Source: Sphingomonas lacusdianchii | GTDB lineage: Bacteria; Pseudomonadota; Alphaproteobacteria; Sphingomonadales; Sphingomonadaceae | NCBI RefSeq assembly: GCF_022664395.1 | Contig: NZ_JAKRET010000011.1 | Coordinates: forward strand, 98,453 to 162,452 | Length of the DNA stretch: 64,000 nucleotides | Reading direction: 5' to 3' | The notes under the pieces: generated by a model | What the model was told of the DNA's origin: nothing | Databases searched by the model: none | Seen by the model: only the letters and a program-made list of their open reading frames with translations | Made by a program: the position numbers and the translations under genes | Shown: in pieces, positions 35,505 to 43,960 of the stretch | How positions within the stretch are numbered: the first letter of the stretch is position 1 | How the letters are laid out: every line of letters starts with the position of its first letter

Positions 35505-36296
35505 TTACGCCAAATCGCTTCCCGGTACGTAATCCGAGCCATTGGTTCCGTAGTAATAGTACGTAATTCCGTTTATCTCCTGCGATCCAAGGTAGTCCAG
35601 CGACTGAAGGTCGGCATCTACGAATTTGAGCTGGCCACCCAATCCTTTGCTTGGATCGGTACTGTTCGGCCCAGTCGCTCCGGATGCGTCTAGGACATGA
35701 TTGCGGCCGAAGCTGATAACGCCATCGCCATTGCCATCGAAGAGCTGCCGCGTTGTTATCAGGAGATCGTCATCGCCGAAGCCGCATATGGTGTCACTAC
35801 CCAGATTCAACCCTAAAGCGTTATCATGCAAGATAACCTTCGCACCATCTTGAGCGGTCAGCCTATTGTTCGCAATTGTACCTTCGATCACATTCTCTTG
35901 GCCAAACTGACTCCACAGATTTTTTAGCGTCAAACTATCAGCGTAAGCGAACTGCCCTAGCTTGCTTCCTAAGGTTCGAAGTTCGTTTAGACTATTACTT
36001 GACCACGCTATTTGTATCTGGTCTTCTCCAGCGTTTCCAGGACTGGTTCGATCAATATCGATGACATTGTTTGGCCCACCTGATATAAAGCCATTGTTAT
36101 CATCATCAAAAATTGACCTAGCCGTCAAAATGACATCGTCAAAATCGAAATTTAGAAATATGTCGTCGCCTGTCGGCCCGTTCTGAAAAACGAAGGCTGT
36201 CGGGCCGTCTGCGAAATATGTGTCATTAGCCCTATTTGCATCAACGGTTATCAGCATCGCGCTTGTTACTACGGCATCGTTGTTTCTGAAGGCCAT
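35505..36296 (-). CDS. Putative Ca-binding protein, paralogue family member 3
   Basis: This is a 263-residue protein, the same length as member 1 at 20054, and aligned with it without visible gaps: MAFRNNDAVV, DDDNNGFISGGPNNVIDID, DGNGDGVISFGRNHVLDASG, and the C-terminal EINGITYYYYGT. The second EF-like loop is complete. The first has Asn in place of Asp at the fifth position. ATG 36296 is chosen to match the MxFxNND start of the paralogues. Calcium binding and secretion are inferred, not shown. Confidence 0.7.
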   Translation of the reverse strand: MAFRNNDAVVTSAMLITVDANRANDTYFADGPTAFVFQNGPTGDDIFLNFDFDDVILTARSIFDDDNNGFISGGPNNVIDIDRTSPGNAGEDQIQIAWSSNSLNELRTLGSKLGQFAYADSLTLKNLWSQFGQENVIEGTIANNRLTAQDGAKVILHDNALGLNLGSDTICGFGDDDLLITTRQLFDGNGDGVISFGRNHVLDASGATGPNSTDPSKGLGGQLKFVDADLQSLDYLGSQEINGITYYYYGTNGSDYVPGSDLA

Positions 36297-36812
36297 GATA
36301 AACCCCTCGTACGTTTGCGTAGGTCGCATAGCAATGATCGACGCCTGCCTGTCGCAGTTGCCAGAAGGCCACGCTACGCGCTAATCACCTTCTATTATTG
36401 AGCCTAAAGTTTCAATAATCAGATGTCTATTCATTGCATTGTGACGTATTAATGATTCTTGTTGCAAACCTACCGTAAGACGTTTATGTATACAAAATTC
36501 GGTAGGCTGAAAAGTGCTACCGGCAAGCATTCGTTATGATGTCGATCATCGATATAGGTATTGGTTCGACGTCGATCTAAAAAGTACCGCTGCTAGGTAT
36601 ACATTAGTAGCTTTGTAGAAGCTACTTCACTCTATTGCGGACATTGTGATGTAGGAAAATGATACCGAAATGGCCCATTGTGTTATCGAATGAGGGGCGG
36701 GAGATTCTTCCGTTTCTAGTAGGAGCTGCGTTGTGACGCCTATGCCGGTAGACTGAGGGCTGCGGCGCAGCGCACTGGACGGCATCCGGTAATAGTCCTA
36801 TATGGAAGCGGT
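36297..36812. other. AT-rich spacer with short inverted repeat
   Basis: This stretch of about 515 bases has no recognisable gene and is AT-rich. TTATTGA (36395-36401) and TCAATAA (36412-36418) form a 7-bp inverted repeat about 100 bases upstream of the gene at 36296 and could be an operator. Confidence 0.35.
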
Positions 36813-37010
36813 ATGTTAAAAGCCCGAATGAAGCGTCTTGCCGATTATAGCGAGCGCACTGCAGCCCGCATTGCTGCAATGGAGGCAGCAATCATTGCGC
36901 TAGATGATAGCGATCTTCTCGATTTGGCTGATATATTTGATGCAAAACCGGACAATCCGATCAAAGACATTGCCAAGTCAGAGATGGCTAAACGCGGAAT
37001 TAGCCTTTAG
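36813..37010 (+). CDS. Small helical hypothetical protein
   Basis: This is a 65-residue protein starting MLKARMKRLADYSERTAAR, with two amphipathic helices and an acidic middle (ALDDSDLLDLADIFDAKPD). GGAAG lies before the ATG. It lies 86 bases upstream of mucR on the same strand. Function unknown. Confidence 0.5.
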   Translation: MLKARMKRLADYSERTAARIAAMEAAIIALDDSDLLDLADIFDAKPDNPIKDIAKSEMAKRGISL

Positions 37011-37096
37011 GTAGCGAACGCCACAGTTTGAAGCATCAAACCGCTGTTAGGTGGCGATGACCTTGCTGCTAAGTACCCAAAATGGATGTATTTTGA

Positions 37097-37534
37097 ATGA
37101 CCGAAATGACGAACACGATCGAACTAGCCACGGAACTAACGGTGGCATGGCTCGGCAATTCGAACACTCGCGCGACGACCGATGACGTACCCGCCTTCCT
37201 GCAGGCCATGCACCAGACGCTGACCAAACTCGAGGCACCCGATGCGCAGCCGGTGGAACCAGAGAAGGAAGTTGAGCAGCACACGCCCGCCGTATCGGTT
37301 CGAAAGTCGCTCTCCTCACCCGACTACATCGTATCGATGATCGACGGAAAGCCTTACCGCACGCTGCGTCGTCACCTCTCGAGTAATGGTCTGACCCCTG
37401 AGGAGTACCGTGAGCGGTATAACCTGAAGGCGGATTACCCCATGGTTGCTCCCACCTACAGCGAAAGCCGGCGGGCTATGGCAAAGACGATCGGTCTTGG
37501 TCGCAAACCTCGCAACACTGCGGCTGACGAGTAA
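37097..37534 (+). CDS. mucR: MucR/Ros-family transcriptional regulator
   Basis: This is a 145-residue MucR-type regulator, a family that controls exopolysaccharide, motility and symbiosis/virulence genes in Alphaproteobacteria. The conserved block is DYIVSMIDGKPYRTLRRHL, then GLTPEEYRERYNLKADYPMVAP and a C-terminal AKTIGLGRKPR. The usual zinc-finger Cys pair is missing (Ile and Ser at those positions), as in some sphingomonad members. Its AT-rich target style fits the several AT-rich leaders in this window, but no site was assigned. Confidence 0.9.
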   Translation: MTEMTNTIELATELTVAWLGNSNTRATTDDVPAFLQAMHQTLTKLEAPDAQPVEPEKEVEQHTPAVSVRKSLSSPDYIVSMIDGKPYRTLRRHLSSNGLTPEEYRERYNLKADYPMVAPTYSESRRAMAKTIGLGRKPRNTAADE

Positions 37535-37544
37535 CGACAAAAGC

Positions 37545-37580
37545 GCCATCTGCGCCTACGCGCGAGCGAGTGCAGATGGC
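37545..37580 (+). terminator. Hairpin after mucR
   Basis: GCCATCTGC and GCAGATGGC form a 9-bp stem 10 bases after the mucR stop. Likely a terminator; no T run. Confidence 0.6.
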
Positions 37581-37880
37581 GACCACATTGTCGTCGAGGA
37601 GTCGAGGACCTAGGGCCAAGCGATAAGCGTTGACCAGCTTGGGCGTCCACTGGCACTTACGTTAGCGTCGTACGTATCAACGCATCTGACCTTCGGCTCG
37701 TTGCTACTGCGACTGCCCGTGGCCAAAAGGGGATGCCGCTCGGTACGCTTGCCGATCAAAAGACCTATTAGGATCATCCGGCACATCAGCCATTTGTCGC
37801 GGCCTGCGCACCGCTATGGCGCAAGGTCGTCGCCTACGACAACGTACCGGCTTGACCGCCAAGGAAGCGTGGCTGGCTTC

Positions 37881-38270
37881 CTATTGCCGGACGTTCGTTA
37901 CCGTGCTGCCAACCTCTGCCTGGGCTAAGGCGGCGTCGGTGGTATAAGCCTCTGATCCAAGTTCGAGTGCCAGCGCGAGGCATGCGCGATCACCGAATGA
38001 CAGGCCGAGCGAACGGGTAGCGGGCCGCAAGTCACCGATCGTCATTGCCTGCGACGTGGTCAGTGGACGCACATCGAGATGCAGGCCACCTAACGCTTCA
38101 CGGATCTCATCCAACGGAACGCCACGTTCGCGCAATTTCGATACCACCTCGCCGAAATTCACCGTGCCGATGACAGATCGCGTGAGGACAGTTGCAACCC
38201 GGTCTGCGCCCGGTTCGTCGTTAAGCAGGCAGAGCAGGGCGGAAGCATCAAGGACGATACTGTTACTCAT
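37881..38270 (-). CDS. vapC: VapC-type PIN-domain toxin, second module
   Basis: This is a 129-residue PIN-domain protein: IVLDASALLCLLND with Asp8, NFGEVVSKLRERG with the Glu, and LSFGDRACLALA with the third acidic residue. Its start overlaps the antitoxin end by eight bases (ATGAGTAA). It is only distantly similar to the VapC at 2789, so the modules were not duplicated recently. It adjoins a recombinase on the other strand. Confidence 0.9.
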   Translation of the reverse strand: MSNSIVLDASALLCLLNDEPGADRVATVLTRSVIGTVNFGEVVSKLRERGVPLDEIREALGGLHLDVRPLTTSQAMTIGDLRPATRSLGLSFGDRACLALALELGSEAYTTDAALAQAEVGSTVTNVRQ

Positions 38271-38511
38271 GCTCCGCCTCCGTACGCCGGTCCTCGACTA
38301 GTTCGTCCGACAGGTTCACACCTTCAGGTATGTGACGACGCAGGATCAGGCGGGCACGCTCCAGTGCTTTTGATAGTGAACGGACCCTAAGTTCGCCATC
38401 GGTAATATCTACCATCACCGTATCACCGGCACTGATGCTAAGTTCGCGGCGCATAGACGCGGGAATGACAAGCTTGCCACCCTCAACGATCCGAACCCGT
38501 TGCGCTTCCAT
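38263..38511 (-). CDS. vapB: VapB-type antitoxin, second module
   Basis: This is an 82-residue AbrB-fold antitoxin: EAQRVRIVEGGKLVIPASMRRELSISAGDTVMVDI, then an acidic helical tail that should block the PIN toxin. ATG 38511 is preferred because GAGGACG lies upstream at good spacing; ATG 38526 is an alternative. First gene of the operon. Confidence 0.87.
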   Translation of the reverse strand: MEAQRVRIVEGGKLVIPASMRRELSISAGDTVMVDITDGELRVRSLSKALERARLILRRHIPEGVNLSDELVEDRRTEAEHE

Positions 38512-38688
38512 AAGTATCGTCCTCATGACCGGTACCAAACAGCACCTCAGTACCAAACCGTCAAACGGGTGTCATCCTCACTGTCCGGGCTGACCTTGAT
38601 AGCCAAATTGCCTCGGCGCGCTTGGCTAGGCCAACATAGATCGATAGTCCGTCTTTGTAGCCACTATCCGTCCAGGTGGCTAACTAAG

Positions 38689-38696
38689 GTATACCC
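38689..38696. other. GGTATACC palindrome upstream of recombinase
   Basis: This is the same palindrome as at 2621-2628, here 18 bp before the start of the recombinase at 38714. It may be part of the crossover site or an operator. Confidence 0.35.
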
Positions 38697-38713
38697 TATT
38701 GAGCTAAGGAATA

Positions 38714-39400
38714 ATGAGCGAGCAGCAAAGCAGCATGATCCGGGCGGCGCGGGTATATCTGCGGGTCAGTACCGACGAACAGGATCTCGCTCGGCAAGAG
38801 GCGATCGTTGCCGGCGCCCGGGCCGCCGGCTTTTATGTCGCGGCGGTTTACCGAGAGAAGGCATCAGGCGCGCGACCCGATCGACCCGAGTTGCTGCGCA
38901 TGGTCGACGACCTACAGCCCGGCGAAGTCGTGATCGCCGAGAAGATCGACCGGATCAGTCGCTTGCCGCTTCCCGAAGCGGAACTGCTCGTTGCAACGAT
39001 TAGGGGGAAGGGGGCCCGCTTGGCGGTGCCCGGCATTGTCGAGCTCTCCGACTTGGTCGCCGACAGTTCGGGGGTATCGCGTATCGTGCTGGAGGCGGTG
39101 AAGGACATGCTGCTGCGCGTCGCGCTGCAAACCGCCCGCGACGATTACGAAACAAGGCGCGAACGCCAGCGCGAGGGGATCGAGATCGCCAAGCGGACGG
39201 GGCGTTATACCGGGCGCAAGCCGGATCTGGCGCACCACCGCCGCATCGTCGCACTGCGCGAAGCCGGCATGAGCATTGCCCGCACGGCGGAACTGGCTGG
39301 TTGCAGCATCGCGCAGGTTAAGCGGGTCACGGCGCTTCATCGACGCAGCGTTACGGTATCAGAAACATCGCTTGATGTTACTCGTCCCGGTTCGAACTAA
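38714..39400 (+). CDS. Serine recombinase, intact copy
   Basis: This is a 228-residue small serine recombinase: catalytic Ser19 in YLRVSTDEQDLARQ, IAEKIDRISRLPL, the E-helix segment LLRVALQTARDDYETRRERQREG and a C-terminal helix-turn-helix (SIARTAELAGCSIAQVKRV). AAGGA precedes the ATG. It diverges from the vapBC pair by about 200 bases. It is the intact parent-type of the broken copy at 15272. Its 3' end overlaps the convergent receiver gene (39378) by 23 bases. Confidence 0.92.
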   Translation: MSEQQSSMIRAARVYLRVSTDEQDLARQEAIVAGARAAGFYVAAVYREKASGARPDRPELLRMVDDLQPGEVVIAEKIDRISRLPLPEAELLVATIRGKGARLAVPGIVELSDLVADSSGVSRIVLEAVKDMLLRVALQTARDDYETRRERQREGIEIAKRTGRYTGRKPDLAHHRRIVALREAGMSIARTAELAGCSIAQVKRVTALHRRSVTVSETSLDVTRPGSN

Positions 39401-39782
39401 TCGACACCGCATCCCTTACGGCGGCAATCACCTGCGGCATGGAAGCTGGCTTTTGAAGTTGGGGTAAGCCAGAAAATCTTTCTGGTAGTAAATGTTTGTC
39501 GTACCCACTGAGCAAAATCACTGGCACCGATCGTGATATCAGCTGATCAATAAGCGAAAAGCTCATTTCCCCGTCTAGATTGATATCGACGAGGGCGACG
39601 TCGGCAGCAAAACCGTCACTCCGTGCAAACTCCAACGCATCCGATAGTCTGCCTAAAGATGTGACTAGCTTTGCGCCTTGGTCCTGTAGTGAACGCTCGA
39701 GAAGCACCGCAATGAAGTACTCGTCTTCAACTATTAATACGCGGCGCCCATTTAGGGAACTTTCTGGCAGAATTCCGTTCAA
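39378..39782 (-). CDS. Response regulator paired with the HWE kinase at 39779
   Basis: This is a 134-residue receiver-only protein: LIVEDEYFIAVLLERSL, VALVDINLDGEMSF with the phosphoacceptor Asp, VILLSGYDKHLL and Lys in QLQKPAS. The likely start is TTG 39782, overlapping the kinase stop (TTGA) exactly as the ATGA overlap does in the 31294 pair; the reading extends to 39824. It is a paralogue of the regulator at 30902. Confidence 0.87.
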   Translation of the reverse strand: MNGILPESSLNGRRVLIVEDEYFIAVLLERSLQDQGAKLVTSLGRLSDALEFARSDGFAADVALVDINLDGEMSFSLIDQLISRSVPVILLSGYDKHLLPERFSGLPQLQKPASMPQVIAAVRDAVSISSNRDE

Positions 39783-41323
39783 GCTGCAACTCCGTTCGGA
39801 CGAAAGGGCACAACAACGCAACAAGATACGTTGTCCTCGCGAAGTTCATAAGTGCTTGAGCCACCAAGTTGCCGGGGAAGTGCCCGCTCAATCAGCTCCC
39901 GTCCAAAACCCGTTAGGGACGCGGCAGTGGGCTGCGTGGATGAGAAGCCCACTTCGTGCCATTTCAGGGTGAGACTGCTAGATGAGCTATCAATGTCCCA
40001 ACTAATAGCGATGCTTCCGGTGCCAGCACGTAGCACACCGTACTTTAGCGAGTTCGTGAGAAGCTCATGAAGCAAAAGCGCAAGCATCTGAACTATGGTA
40101 CGCGACAGGTTGACGTTCGGTCCGCCTACGCTCAACCTAACGGTACTCACGGCATTGCCGATGCTGTCGATCTCCATCGATACGAGATCGTTCATAGTTA
40201 CCGGCTTGGTGTCAGCATCCGTAAGTAGGGTCTGCACTCTCGCAATAGCCTGCAGCCTGCCGTGGAAAGCCGGCGCAAACTCAGACCATTGCTGGGCAGT
40301 GGCAGCGGTTTGAAGCGCAATGCCCTCAACGATCGTCAGCAGGTTGCGTGTGCGATGTTGGAGTTCGGCAACGAGCAGTTGCTGCGACACTTCGAGGCGA
40401 CGTTGCTCATGTATGTCGGTAAACGTCCCCATCCACCGGAAGGTCGTTTCGTTCTCCCAATATGGGAGGGCGCGGCCATAGTACCAACGGTACCCACCTT
40501 CGTTGTCGTGCCAAATCCGACAATGGACTTCGAACAACCTCTCAATCGCTGCCGCTGACCACGCCTTGTCGATTGCAGGAAGGTCCTCAGGATGCACCTT
40601 CGTTCGCCATCCCAAGCCGAGGCTGGACCGTTTCCGCTGACCGGTAATCAGTTGCCACTGCGGGCTTGCCCATCGCCAGCGCGCATTCACGTCCGCGCAC
40701 CATATGAACTGCGGTATGTTCTCGACTATCAACTGAAGGTTGCGTTCGACGGCTCGATGAGCCGTTGCTTCACGCTGACGTGCTTCGTTGGTTTCGACCC
40801 GCATGATGCCTGTAGCTACCAGGCTAGCGTAGATACGAAGGAACGTAAGATCCGACGAAAAGTCGCGCGGCTCTCGTGTACTGATATGTAGATGACCGAG
40901 CACCGGAGTGCCGGGACCATCGAGTAATGGCAGTAACGCTAACCCACGCTGCCCGAAGCGTTGTAGAAGGTTCTTCGTTTCGAGCCTGGTTTCGATATCG
41001 ATGTTCGGCACGATGACGGGCTCACCGCTGTCGAGAAGCGCGCTTTCTAACGACCCGTCATCCCGCCGGGCTACTGCCCCGCCAACGTGCAGTTCGTCTA
41101 TTCCTACACCCGCTCGCAATATAACCCTGCGAGCTTGGTTACTCAGACGGTACATGAGGACCATGTCTGCCTTAACCGCTTCGCACACACAGCGGCACGC
41201 CTCACGCATGATCAAGTCAACGTTTTCCGACTTGAGCGCAAACTCAGCGAACGTCGCTAGCATTTCCTGCTGGCGACAGGCGACCGTACCGGCCGTGTGT
41301 GTGGTGTCGCGAACTGCGACCAT
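39779..41323 (-). CDS. GAF-PAS-HWE histidine kinase, copy 2
   Basis: This 514-residue kinase has the same layout and length as the kinase at 31291: GAF (ADMVLMYRLSNQARRVILRAGVG), PAS (IPQFIWCADVNARWRWASPQW), AELQHRTRNLLTIVEGIALQ with the phosphoacceptor His, N box LHELLTNSLKYGVLR and W-x-E in LKWHEVGFS. ATG 41323 is chosen because GGGAGAGG precedes it; ATG 41353 is an alternative. The pair was probably duplicated together with its regulator. Signals unknown. Confidence 0.92.
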   Translation of the reverse strand: MVAVRDTTHTAGTVACRQQEMLATFAEFALKSENVDLIMREACRCVCEAVKADMVLMYRLSNQARRVILRAGVGIDELHVGGAVARRDDGSLESALLDSGEPVIVPNIDIETRLETKNLLQRFGQRGLALLPLLDGPGTPVLGHLHISTREPRDFSSDLTFLRIYASLVATGIMRVETNEARQREATAHRAVERNLQLIVENIPQFIWCADVNARWRWASPQWQLITGQRKRSSLGLGWRTKVHPEDLPAIDKAWSAAAIERLFEVHCRIWHDNEGGYRWYYGRALPYWENETTFRWMGTFTDIHEQRRLEVSQQLLVAELQHRTRNLLTIVEGIALQTAATAQQWSEFAPAFHGRLQAIARVQTLLTDADTKPVTMNDLVSMEIDSIGNAVSTVRLSVGGPNVNLSRTIVQMLALLLHELLTNSLKYGVLRAGTGSIAISWDIDSSSSSLTLKWHEVGFSSTQPTAASLTGFGRELIERALPRQLGGSSTYELREDNVSCCVVVPFRPNGVAA

Positions 41324-41572
41324 AACCTCTCCCGATGCCTTTAAGGTGGACATCGAATTCCGCTTGTCTTGTACTCCTAATCAAGATCGCACGAACCAGA
41401 AATAGCGCCAACATTTTTAATTTAGAATCAGCGATATCATTGTTGCCAGCTATATAACGGACCATCGCTTACAGATCGCTGTCCATATAGTGTCAGCATG
41501 CCCCATTTCATGAAACTAGGTCGTGAACCCATAAACGGTGACGCAGGCGGCGCCGTGCGCTATCGGTTCGTC

Positions 41573-41884
41573 ATGAGGGCGATACTGCTTTTAGTCCCGA
41601 TGCTGGCGGCGGGATGCGATCGGGCGGCAAACACGTTTGAGGTGCGCGCCGTGGGAGCAACTTCGGCTGACCTCACGCTTTGCGGGCAGTCTACCCGTCT
41701 TAAGCGGATGGACGGCAAGTTCACCGGCACGCTCCCAATTCGCTGCGAAGGGGATGGCGCTATCAAGGTCGGCTTTCCCGATCGGCCGCCAGTAAGCTGC
41801 CCTATCGGCTACGTCACGCCGGGAGCGGTTCAGAGCTTCAAGTTCGAGGTTGATAGCGGCCGGTGCGACGCATCGCGTGCATAG
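41573..41884 (+). CDS. Small lipoprotein whose end is set by an IS
   Basis: This is a 103-residue predicted lipoprotein. The signal peptide MRAILLLVPMLAAGC ends in a good lipobox (LAAGC), followed by a small domain with two further Cys pairs (LTLCGQST, IRCEGDG, SCPIGY, GRCDAS). The stop TAG is made from the TA target and the first base of the IS427-group element. Without the IS the frame would run 15 more residues. The current end may therefore differ from the ancestral one. Function unknown. Confidence 0.6.
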   Translation: MRAILLLVPMLAAGCDRAANTFEVRAVGATSADLTLCGQSTRLKRMDGKFTGTLPIRCEGDGAIKVGFPDRPPVSCPIGYVTPGAVQSFKFEVDSGRCDASRA

Positions 41885-42678
41885 TCTTTTCGAAGCGCCG
41901 GTAATGTGATTCAGGCTTCCGATGAGCCGATACGACCTGACCGACTTCGAGTGGCGCGTGATCGAGCCGTTGCTGCCCAACAAGCCGCGAGGCGTGCCGC
42001 GCGTCGATGACCGCCGCGTGTTGAACGGCATCTTCTGGGTGCTGCGTTCCGGTGCGCCGTGGCGCGACCTGCCCGAACGCTATGGCCCGCGCACCACCTG
42101 CTACAACCGCTTCAATCGGTGGCGGCAGGCAGGCGTGTGGGATCGGCTGATGGACGCCATCAGCGCCGCTCACGACGACGAGATCCAGATGATCGACAGC
42201 ACTTCCGTCCGGGCGCACCAGCAGGCTGCGACGGCAAAAAAGGGGGTCCAGATCATTGTCTCGGTCGCTCCCGAGGTGGGCTCACGACCAAGATCCACGT
42301 CGTCGTCGACGCGCAAGGCCTCCCGATCCGGCTCGGCCTCACTGCAGGCCAGACGCACGACGGGCAGATCGTAGACCGTCTGCTCGATCACCTCGGCCCG
42401 CGCACTATCGTGCTGGCCGACAAGGCATACGATGCCGACCGCATCCGGGAGCTGATCCAGGACCAGGGTGCGACGCCCAACATCCCGCCTAAGAGTAACC
42501 GCAAGTGGAAGCCGTGCTTCAGCAAGCGGCTCTACCGCGAGCGCAACCTGATCGAGAGGTTCTTCTCCAAGCTGAAGCACTTCCGCCGCGTCGCCACCCG
42601 TTACGACAAGCTCGCGGCGAACTTCCTCGCCATGATCCAGCTCGCCTCAATGCGGCTCTGGCTGCGAGCTTATGAGTC
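41884..42678 (+). mobile_element. IS5-family (IS427-group) insertion sequence
   Basis: The element is about 795 bp, flanked on each side by TA (41882-41883 and 42679-42680), the usual duplicated target of this group. The ends GTCTTTTCGAAGC and GACTCATAAGCTC are loosely inverted. The transposase frame ends 10 bases beyond the right end. Confidence 0.75.
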
Positions 42679-42688
42679 TACGGCCTAG
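41922..42688 (+). CDS. IS427-group transposase made by -1 frameshift
   Basis: The first frame (41922 onward) contains LTDFEWRVIEPLLPNKPRG and MIDSTSVRAHQQAATAKK (first Asp). At the A6G tract near 42236-42242 a -1 shift continues the protein as CLGRSRGGLTTKIHVVVDAQG, IVLADKAYDADRIRE (second Asp) and YRERNLIERFFSKLKHFRRVATRYDKL (Glu), ending at 42688. The tract AAAAAAG is the typical slippery site of this group, so the gene is probably functional. About 255 residues when fused. Confidence 0.88.
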
Positions 42689-42694
42689 CCACCA

Positions 42695-43015
42695 TTAGCA
42701 GCCGCTGGCGTCGACCATGTAGGTAACAGGTTTGCCACGTGAGGTCGGATTCCAACCCGCTGTCAGTGCAGCACGAACGCCGTTGGCAACGATAGCGTTG
42801 TTGATCTCCGGTCGGCGGCGTTGTGACGAACCGTTCCCAGATATTGGCATTGGGAACTCTAGCAGAGCCTCGCGCTGCTCGCCGACCTGCCGAAGACAAA
42901 TCATCATTCCCCGCCACCCATCAGCGGTGCACCATTGTGGTTCCCGTTGCACGGACCACTCATACGACCGTCCATCAACCTCCACGGCGCCGGTTTTATA
43001 GCGAGTGTGCAGCAT
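42695..43015 (-). CDS. Hypothetical protein
   Basis: This is a 106-residue protein: an opening VEVDGRSYEWSVQREPQWCTADGW… block, a middle EALLEFPMPI and a C-terminal segment ending VTYMVDASGC. The composition is that of a folded soluble protein, and I recall similar unknowns from sphingomonads. It lies directly beside the IS427-group element, which it faces convergently. No function assigned. Confidence 0.6.
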   Translation of the reverse strand: MLHTRYKTGAVEVDGRSYEWSVQREPQWCTADGWRGMMICLRQVGEQREALLEFPMPISGNGSSQRRRPEINNAIVANGVRAALTAGWNPTSRGKPVTYMVDASGC

Positions 43016-43066
43016 TCAGCGAAGCTATCACAAAACCGGCCTTCTCCTACCATCTCCGGCCTTCAT

Positions 43067-43089
43067 GCGGCGGACGACCCGTCCGCCGC
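43067..43089. repeat. Intergenic hairpin repeat, copy 1
   Basis: GCGGCGGAC, loop GACCC, GTCCGCCGC: a perfect 9-bp stem. Three related hairpins (44457, 44997, 45454) share the core CGGAC-N5-GTCCG and lie within 2.4 kb, all between genes. Confidence 0.55.
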
Positions 43090-43186
43090 TTCAAAACGAG
43101 CGCCGCGCAAACAGGGCGTTTTGGCTCCTTACTAGACGCACGATACCCATACCAGCTTCGATATCGGGATACGGGGGGTCAGTGGC

Positions 43187-43933
43187 CTACTGTTTAGAGG
43201 CTTTCCCGACGTTCCCATGACTGCTTGCCAGCTTCGATATCTGCCGTGCCAGAACCTTCGCGGCAACTGCGTTGGCGCCGACCCGGCCGATTGCCGCGGC
43301 AGCGCGATCTACCGTCCCGGCCGTATCAGCCGTGATATCGGCAAGCTCCGACGCAATCTGACGCTGCTGACCGGCACTTTGCAGCGAGCCGGCTAGGAGG
43401 AAATCCTGTTCCAGCACTAGCGCACCATGTGCGGCTGCAACGTCTTCGGCTGCGCTGACGTTCTCTGCAATCATCAACGAGCGTTCGCCTATCGAAGCAT
43501 TGGCAAGCGCCGTACGGGTCGTCAACGTCGACATCTCGGCTGAGATCGCAGCGAAAGGGCCACCTTCGCCGCCAGAACGGGCCGCCTCGATCCGCGCGTT
43601 CAGGCTAAGCATTCGGCTTTCCGCGGCAATTTGCGCAATGCTGGCGCTTATAGCCGCTACACCGTCCACGGATTGTGCGAGATGTTCGATAATCGGCTTC
43701 CTTGTTGCGAGATGCGTCCGAGCCTCGGCGAGTGCCGCCACTTGGCGACGCACGCTCTCTTCGGCCTCGTTGGCCGCAGTTTGGAGGGCGCAGGCCAACG
43801 ACGCGATCCGCGTCGCATGCTCCGTCACCCCGCGGATCATCGCGGTAGCGTTCTCGGCCTCGGACGCGACGCAGCCCGCAATGTCGAGCAACCTTGTCGC
43901 GATGTTACACAACTGTTTTTCGTTTTCCGGCAT
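43187..43933 (-). CDS. Soluble chemoreceptor-like signalling protein
   Basis: This is a 248-residue protein without membrane segments. Most of it is a long coiled coil. The hairpin tip SIAQIAAESRMLSLNARIEAARSGGEGGPFAAISAEMS corresponds to the kinase-contacting part of chemotaxis receptors, but flanking repeats are shorter than usual and no methylation-site blocks are obvious. It lies 27 bases after, and in the same frame as, the globin gene. An AAGGTG sequence before ATG 43933 makes separate initiation likely. Together the two would amount to a split globin-coupled sensor. Confidence 0.85.
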   Translation of the reverse strand: MPENEKQLCNIATRLLDIAGCVASEAENATAMIRGVTEHATRIASLACALQTAANEAEESVRRQVAALAEARTHLATRKPIIEHLAQSVDGVAAISASIAQIAAESRMLSLNARIEAARSGGEGGPFAAISAEMSTLTTRTALANASIGERSLMIAENVSAAEDVAAAHGALVLEQDFLLAGSLQSAGQQRQIASELADITADTAGTVDRAAAAIGRVGANAVAAKVLARQISKLASSHGNVGKASKQ

Positions 43934-43960
43934 GTCCGTCCGCACCTTGGCGCTGGCGGC

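Noticed and set aside
37701..37928. 75-codon frame between mucR and vapBC
   Set aside because: Arg/Pro-rich, no start signal; its end overlaps vapC on the other strand.
41882..42688. Frameshifted (dead) IS427-group transposase
   Set aside because: The shift falls on AAAAAAG, the normal programmed -1 site of this IS group, and all catalytic residues are retained.
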